Assembly (NCBI GenBank): GCA_030524635.1 | Contig: JAUNGG010000008.1 | Coordinates: 1-64,000 of the forward strand | Source: Lachnospiraceae bacterium | Lineage (GTDB): Bacteria > Bacillota > Clostridia > Lachnospirales > Lachnospiraceae | DNA length: 64,000 nt | Direction of reading: 5' to 3' | Part shown: in pieces, positions 60,345-64,000 of the stretch | How positions within the stretch are numbered: position 1 is the stretch's first letter | How the letters are laid out: each line of letters starts with the position of its first letter | Notes under the pieces: generated by a model | Told to the model about the DNA's origin: nothing | The model's database searches: none | Seen by the model: only the letters and a program-made list of their open reading frames with translations | Translations under genes and position numbers: made by a program

Positions 60345-61274
60345 TTAATTATTAACTATTTCTATTTTTGCATCTGCCTGCTCCACCGGAATCTGAATTT
60401 CTGTCACAAACTGTGAAACATCATCGGTAATCCCATAATCGATCATTGTGATCTCCTTGGAAAATCCGCTGATACGGTACCCCTGCTCCCGGATATACTG
60501 TATCAGCTTCTCATAGTATCCTTCCGCCTGCTCATGACCTCCCTGGAACCGGATCATTACACAAGTCTCCTCCGGCAGCGTAATGGTCTTTCCCCGGAAG
60601 CAGTCCTCCTCATCCAGCAGGATAAACACAATCTCATAGGGGCGGTACACCTGTGCCTCCAGCCGCTCCCTGGAGATTCCGATTCCCACCTTCCCCAAAA
60701 AGGTCACTGCAGTTTCCTCATTCTGCTCCAGTTCCCGGATGGAATGCTCCAGATCCAGATAGGATCTTGGCAGCAGATCCTTCTTTAACAGCGCCAGCCT
60801 CCTGGCAGGCTTTTTCTCCACCGTGATGATATCCAGCCTGGAGCTTTGGGCATCCAGAAGCTGATTCAGACGATTCTCAATCTTTCGCTCGATCCGCGCC
60901 AGCTCCTTCTGGCGGATCCGCACATTTTCCCTCTGCTTTTCCAGCATAGACTGGATCTGCTGAATATTCCGGTTCTTCACAAACACTGCGATTTCATCCA
61001 GCGGCACATCCAAAGCCCTGAGATACCGAATGGTATTCAAACACTCAAACTGCCTTGTGCTGTAATAGCGGTAGCCTGTGTCCGGATCCTTATACTCCGG
61101 CTGGAGAAGCCCGATCTTATCGTAATGCCGCAGGATGCTGATGCTGATATGGAACAGCTTCGATACCTCGCCAATTTGAAACAATTCCTGGGTAGGAAGC
61201 GGCTCATATATCGGCAGCGATTCCTGCTCTGACTGCGGCACATTTGCTGACAACGGCTCACGCATGTGCTGCAT
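60345..61274 (-). CDS. MerR-family regulator with GyrI-like effector domain
   Basis: 309 residues from the ATG at 61274 (AAAGGA ten bases upstream); an earlier in-frame ATG would overlap the MATE gene by 95 bases and add a very basic tail. After about 30 residues of disordered lead comes the MerR HTH (FQIGEVSKLFHISISILRHYDKIGLL, YRYYSTRQF), a coiled-coil dimer helix at about 80-135 (QSMLEKQRENVRIRQKELAR), then a BmrR/GyrI-type drug-binding domain. It overlaps the MATE gene end by 17 bases. It most likely activates the operon through the 19-base-spacer promoter at 62727-62757 when bound to a transported compound. Confidence 0.88.
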   Translation of the reverse strand: MQHMREPLSANVPQSEQESLPIYEPLPTQELFQIGEVSKLFHISISILRHYDKIGLLQPEYKDPDTGYRYYSTRQFECLNTIRYLRALDVPLDEIAVFVKNRNIQQIQSMLEKQRENVRIRQKELARIERKIENRLNQLLDAQSSRLDIITVEKKPARRLALLKKDLLPRSYLDLEHSIRELEQNEETAVTFLGKVGIGISRERLEAQVYRPYEIVFILLDEEDCFRGKTITLPEETCVMIRFQGGHEQAEGYYEKLIQYIREQGYRISGFSKEITMIDYGITDDVSQFVTEIQIPVEQADAKIEIVNN

Positions 61275-62661
61275 TTCGCTGCTGTCCTTTATGGTTTCTC
61301 TCTTGTTTTCCGTCTTGTTTTTCCTTTTTCTTTCCATCCTGCTTTCCCTCATAGATCACATAAGCTAATGTATAGCAGGCCATAATCCCGGACACGGTGG
61401 GGGCGATCCGCCCCAGCATGCCTAAATCATCTGCAAAATACGTTCCAAACAAATACACCATAGGGATCCGCAGAAGCAGCGCCCCTGCACTGCAGCTTAT
61501 CATCGTCCAGACTGTTTTCTGCCGTCCGTTCAGGTATCCATTCAGGCAGAATACGATGGTAACCAGAACATAGTCATAGCTGCAGGACCGGAAAAATGGA
61601 ATGCCGGCTGCGATCACATTATCATCCTGGGAGAATACCCGGATCATGGACTGAGGGCTTACCTGAGCCCAAATCCAGAACAAGCAGGAAACAAACAAGG
61701 CAAAGCTTAAGCCGTACCAAAGGGATCTTCTGGCCCGCTCCAGCTTTCCCGCTCCCATGTTCTGGGCGGTGATGGCGGCCAGGGCATTGGCCATGGAGGT
61801 GGCAGTCAGCATGGCAAACACGTCATACTTGCTGCTGATCCCCACCACCGATGCCGCATACACGCCGCAGCGGTTCATCACCGTCATCAGATACAGGAAG
61901 GAGATCCGCACCATCAGCTCCTGGAAGGAAATCGGAATTCCCACTCTGGCCAGCTTCTTCACCACCGCCCAGACAGGACGGAAGGAAGGCAGCTTAAAAT
62001 CAAAGATAAAATTCTTCTGTTTCAGATAAATGATGGCGATGACCATGCTGACCGCCTGGGATATCACAGTCGCCAGGGCCGTTCCGCTGACTCCCATCCC
62101 CCAGTATTTCACCAGCACAAAATCCAGAATAATATTGATGGTGCAGGAAAGCCCCACAAACATCATGGGACGGGTAGAATCCCCGTATCCCCGCAGAATG
62201 GCGCTGATGGCATTGTATCCGCAGATAAACAGGTTGCCCGCCGAACAGACAGCTACATATTCCATCGTCAGCCCAAAGGATTCCTCCGGTGTCTTCAGCA
62301 GCATCAAAAGCGGCCGCTCAAACCCCAGCATAAGCGCTGTCAGACAAAGCGCCACAATGGCAAACACCGTCAGCGTGGTTCCGATGGTCTGCTTCACCAG
62401 ATCATACCGCTGGCTTCCCATCCCCTCCCCAATCAATATGGTGCTTCCCAGAGTCAAACCAGTGATCAGGCTGGTAACGATCTGGGTCACCTGGGTTCCC
62501 GTAGATACTGCCGCCACGCTCTCCGCATTGCAGTATTGCCCCACTACAAACAGATCTACTGCTCCGTACAGGGACTGCAGGATATTGGCAATTAAAAACG
62601 GTACTGCGAAGGTAAGCAGCGTCTTTAATAAATTTCCTTCTGTCAGATTGTTCTCCTTCAT
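61258..62661 (-). CDS. MATE-family multidrug efflux transporter
   Basis: 467 residues, 12 membrane helices. The start NLTEGNLLKTLLTFAVPFLIANILQSLYGAVDLFVVGQYCN is typical of the MepA-like branch, and the second repeat has RVGIPISFQELMVRISFL. A basic Lys/Gln/Arg-rich tail of about 30 residues ends the protein and encodes the overlap with the MerR gene. It probably exports cationic drugs or dyes by sodium or proton exchange. GGTGG lies upstream of the ATG. Confidence 0.92.
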   Translation of the reverse strand: MKENNLTEGNLLKTLLTFAVPFLIANILQSLYGAVDLFVVGQYCNAESVAAVSTGTQVTQIVTSLITGLTLGSTILIGEGMGSQRYDLVKQTIGTTLTVFAIVALCLTALMLGFERPLLMLLKTPEESFGLTMEYVAVCSAGNLFICGYNAISAILRGYGDSTRPMMFVGLSCTINIILDFVLVKYWGMGVSGTALATVISQAVSMVIAIIYLKQKNFIFDFKLPSFRPVWAVVKKLARVGIPISFQELMVRISFLYLMTVMNRCGVYAASVVGISSKYDVFAMLTATSMANALAAITAQNMGAGKLERARRSLWYGLSFALFVSCLFWIWAQVSPQSMIRVFSQDDNVIAAGIPFFRSCSYDYVLVTIVFCLNGYLNGRQKTVWTMISCSAGALLLRIPMVYLFGTYFADDLGMLGRIAPTVSGIMACYTLAYVIYEGKQDGKKKEKQDGKQERNHKGQQRNAAHA

Positions 62662-62726
62662 CTCTCATCCACCTTTTCTTTGATTGTCATCTGATTTCTG
62701 TCCATTTTCCGAATCAGCTGGATATT

Positions 62727-62757
62727 AGGATAAACCCTACAACAATTGTAGAGTCAA
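62727..62757 (-). promoter_or_regulatory. MerR-type promoter of the MATE - MerR operon
   Basis: Minus strand: -35 TTGACT (62752-62757), a 19-base spacer filled by the dyad CTACAATTGTTGTAG (62737-62751), and -10 TATCCT (62727-62732). An over-long spacer with a central dyad is the hallmark of promoters that MerR proteins untwist to activate. Confidence 0.85.
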
Positions 62758-62830
62758 GAGACTCTGTACTTTTTGTGAATGCGAAGATGCCAAACAACTG
62801 CAATCCTTCTTTTATTTTTATTCTGGCCTG

Positions 62831-64000
62831 TTACCAGCCGCCGTACTGATCCGGTGCTGCTCCTTTGCTTCGGACTACCAACGGTTTCAAAGTCCTGCCT
62901 TCCACAATCCGAAGCACCTTGCACTGGAATGTCCATTCATCCCCAAAATCAAATATATATTTAAATTTCATTTCCTTATGCAGACCGACCTGGTCTAATC
63001 GATACCGATCCGTTGTCCGATCATTCTTTTCAAGCCCCTTTGCATAATAACAATCCCATTGACTCCATGCTTGATTGTCCATAAAAAAGCGTGGGCATGA
63101 TCATCCATAAAATCAAAGGCATCCAAAATTGCTGCATGCAGTTCAAATAATGTGCTGCTGCAGGAAATTTGTATATGACGATAACAGCCGGAGCCCAGAG
63201 AAACACTGATGATATAAGACTGATCTGACAATGCTTTGGAATCCGCCCGCTGACTTCCCGCTTCATCATCCATCTGCAGCATTTCATCTAAAATATTCAT
63301 CATATTCTCCGGAACCTCTTCATCCATATCAAAATGCTCCAACAATGAAAATTCCGCCTCATCCAATACCGGCAATTCCGGCTCAATACTAACTGTAATT
63401 TTCAGCTTGCCGCAAAATGCTTTTGCAAATGCATAAGTGCGCTGGTCCCGTACCTTCAATTCGGCCGGACAAATTTTATGCTGCAAAAGAGCGTCCATAA
63501 ACTGATCCAGCAGTTCCTCCGGATTATCCTCATAATAGGCAACCGGAAAAACCGGCAAAACATATCCCTCAGACGCTTCCACTGCCAGAAAAAGGACCGG
63601 AAAAACCGGAATCTCCTCCGGTGCATTTTGGACCGGCTGGTGATGCCGGATGATCTCACACTCCCACACACCTGTCCGTTTCATTTTTTTCAGTTTTGCA
63701 ATGCTGATATCATTATGTACCTCCGGAGCAGGCCATTGCTTTTCTCTTTTCTTCGGGATCGGCCTCCCCCAGCACATATGCACCATCCTGACGCTCCAGC
63801 ATAAGAACCTTCTTCGTTTTTTCTGTAACCGCCTTCAGTCCCAGCTCATAAGGCATCTTCTCTTCAATCCGCCCTGCCAGTTCGACAGCCGCAGCCAGAG
63901 CCTCGCAAAGATCCTCCTGTTCCTGTTCCGTCTGCAAATACCATGGATAGCAATTCGCCTGATATTTGACAAACTGGGGATACGCATGCTTCCCGGCAAT
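62831..64000 (-). pseudogene. Frame-disrupted gene with pRiA4b ORF-3 (IS1096 TnpR-type) domain, partial
   Basis: The gene runs in from the right edge and ends at the stop at 62831. Three consecutive frames must be joined to read it. From 64000 to about 63740 it gives KHAYPQFVKYQANCYPWYLQ and later YVLGEADPEE. From about 63740 to 63085 it continues PAPEVHNDISIAKLKKMK to DFMDDHAHAF. From there to 62831 it reads MDNQAWSQWDCYY, KFKYIFDFGDEWTFQCKVL and RSKGAAPDQYGGW, the PRiA4_ORF3 domain core. The shifts fall in an A4-type run (one extra base, about 63745-63752) and an A6 run (one base short, 63083-63088). The family has no established function. Either a decayed gene or two homopolymer sequencing errors. 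Confidence 0.7.

Noticed and set aside
62831-63088. Reading the pRiA4b ORF-3 domain as evidence of an IS1096 insertion sequence or resolvase
   Set aside because: The TnpR label of this family is historical; no transposase, terminal repeats or target duplication is visible.
1-64000. tRNA, rRNA, CRISPR arrays, prophage or riboswitches
   Set aside because: No cloverleaf, repeat-spacer pattern, phage gene block or conserved aptamer was recognisable by reading; a covariance-model scan would be needed to exclude small RNAs.

Overview
The window looks like a chromosomal segment of a Gram-positive anaerobe of the class Clostridia, most likely a gut Lachnospiraceae. The base composition is near balanced, Shine-Dalgarno sites are strong (AGGAGG), and promoters are sigma-A type, often with a TG-extended -10. 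The gene set fits: a class III fructose-1,6-bisphosphatase, a NusG-domain-II lipoprotein-like protein, many CUT1 and Opp-type importers, and choline/glucan-binding-type wall repeats. There are no rRNA or tRNA genes, CRISPR arrays or intact insertion sequences that I can see.

Layout. 1-6.5 kb: wall hydrolases (NlpC/P60, M23), fbp and small membrane proteins. 6.5-23.1 kb: a sialic-acid-type catabolic locus. It holds a CUT1 sugar importer, an N-acetylneuraminate lyase, a YhcH-family protein, a NadB/SdhA-like flavoprotein, a complete Opp/Dpp-type importer, a GDSL esterase, and a nanE - ROK kinase - RpiR regulator operon. 23.5-26.1 kb: a secreted subtilisin and a wall-binding repeat protein. 26.1-30.6 kb: a Gfo/Idh oxidoreductase, Bcp peroxiredoxin, isoaspartyl dipeptidase and YfcC transporter operon. 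30.7-35.5 kb: a solitary carB and a MATE exporter. 35.6-37.2 kb: an AT-rich toxin-antitoxin island (MqsR-like toxin, Zn-ribbon/HTH/DUF4065 antitoxin). 37.4-40.7 kb: asparagine synthetase and a two-part ThrE-type exporter. 40.8-51.4 kb: a nine-gene carbohydrate operon with an Lpl-type importer, two paralogous binding proteins, two zinc dehydrogenases, a class II aldolase, a PfkB kinase and an aldo/keto reductase. 51.5-56.9 kb: a 5-oxoprolinase operon (pxpB, pxpC, a D-2-hydroxyacid dehydrogenase, pxpA, a DAACS symporter). 56.9-60.3 kb: a LysR regulator divergent from a class V aminotransferase-fold enzyme, then a TIM-barrel isomerase. 60.3-62.8 kb: a MATE exporter and MerR regulator behind a textbook 19-bp-spacer MerR promoter. 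The right edge holds a frame-disrupted gene with a pRiA4b ORF-3 domain.

How the genes work together. In the sialic locus, imported Neu5Ac or a derivative would be split by NanA to ManNAc and pyruvate, phosphorylated by the ROK kinase and epimerised by NanE to GlcNAc-6-P. NagA and NagB would have to lie elsewhere. The carbohydrate operon reads as import, polyol or sugar oxidation, ketose phosphorylation and aldol cleavage. The most striking regulatory signal is an AT element (ATTAATAT core) placed exactly 43 bases upstream of the -10 box of three promoters: the carbohydrate operon, the 5-oxoprolinase operon and the class V enzyme gene. In the last case it also overlaps the divergent lysR promoter. 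This suggests one LysR-controlled regulon joining 40.8-59.3 kb.
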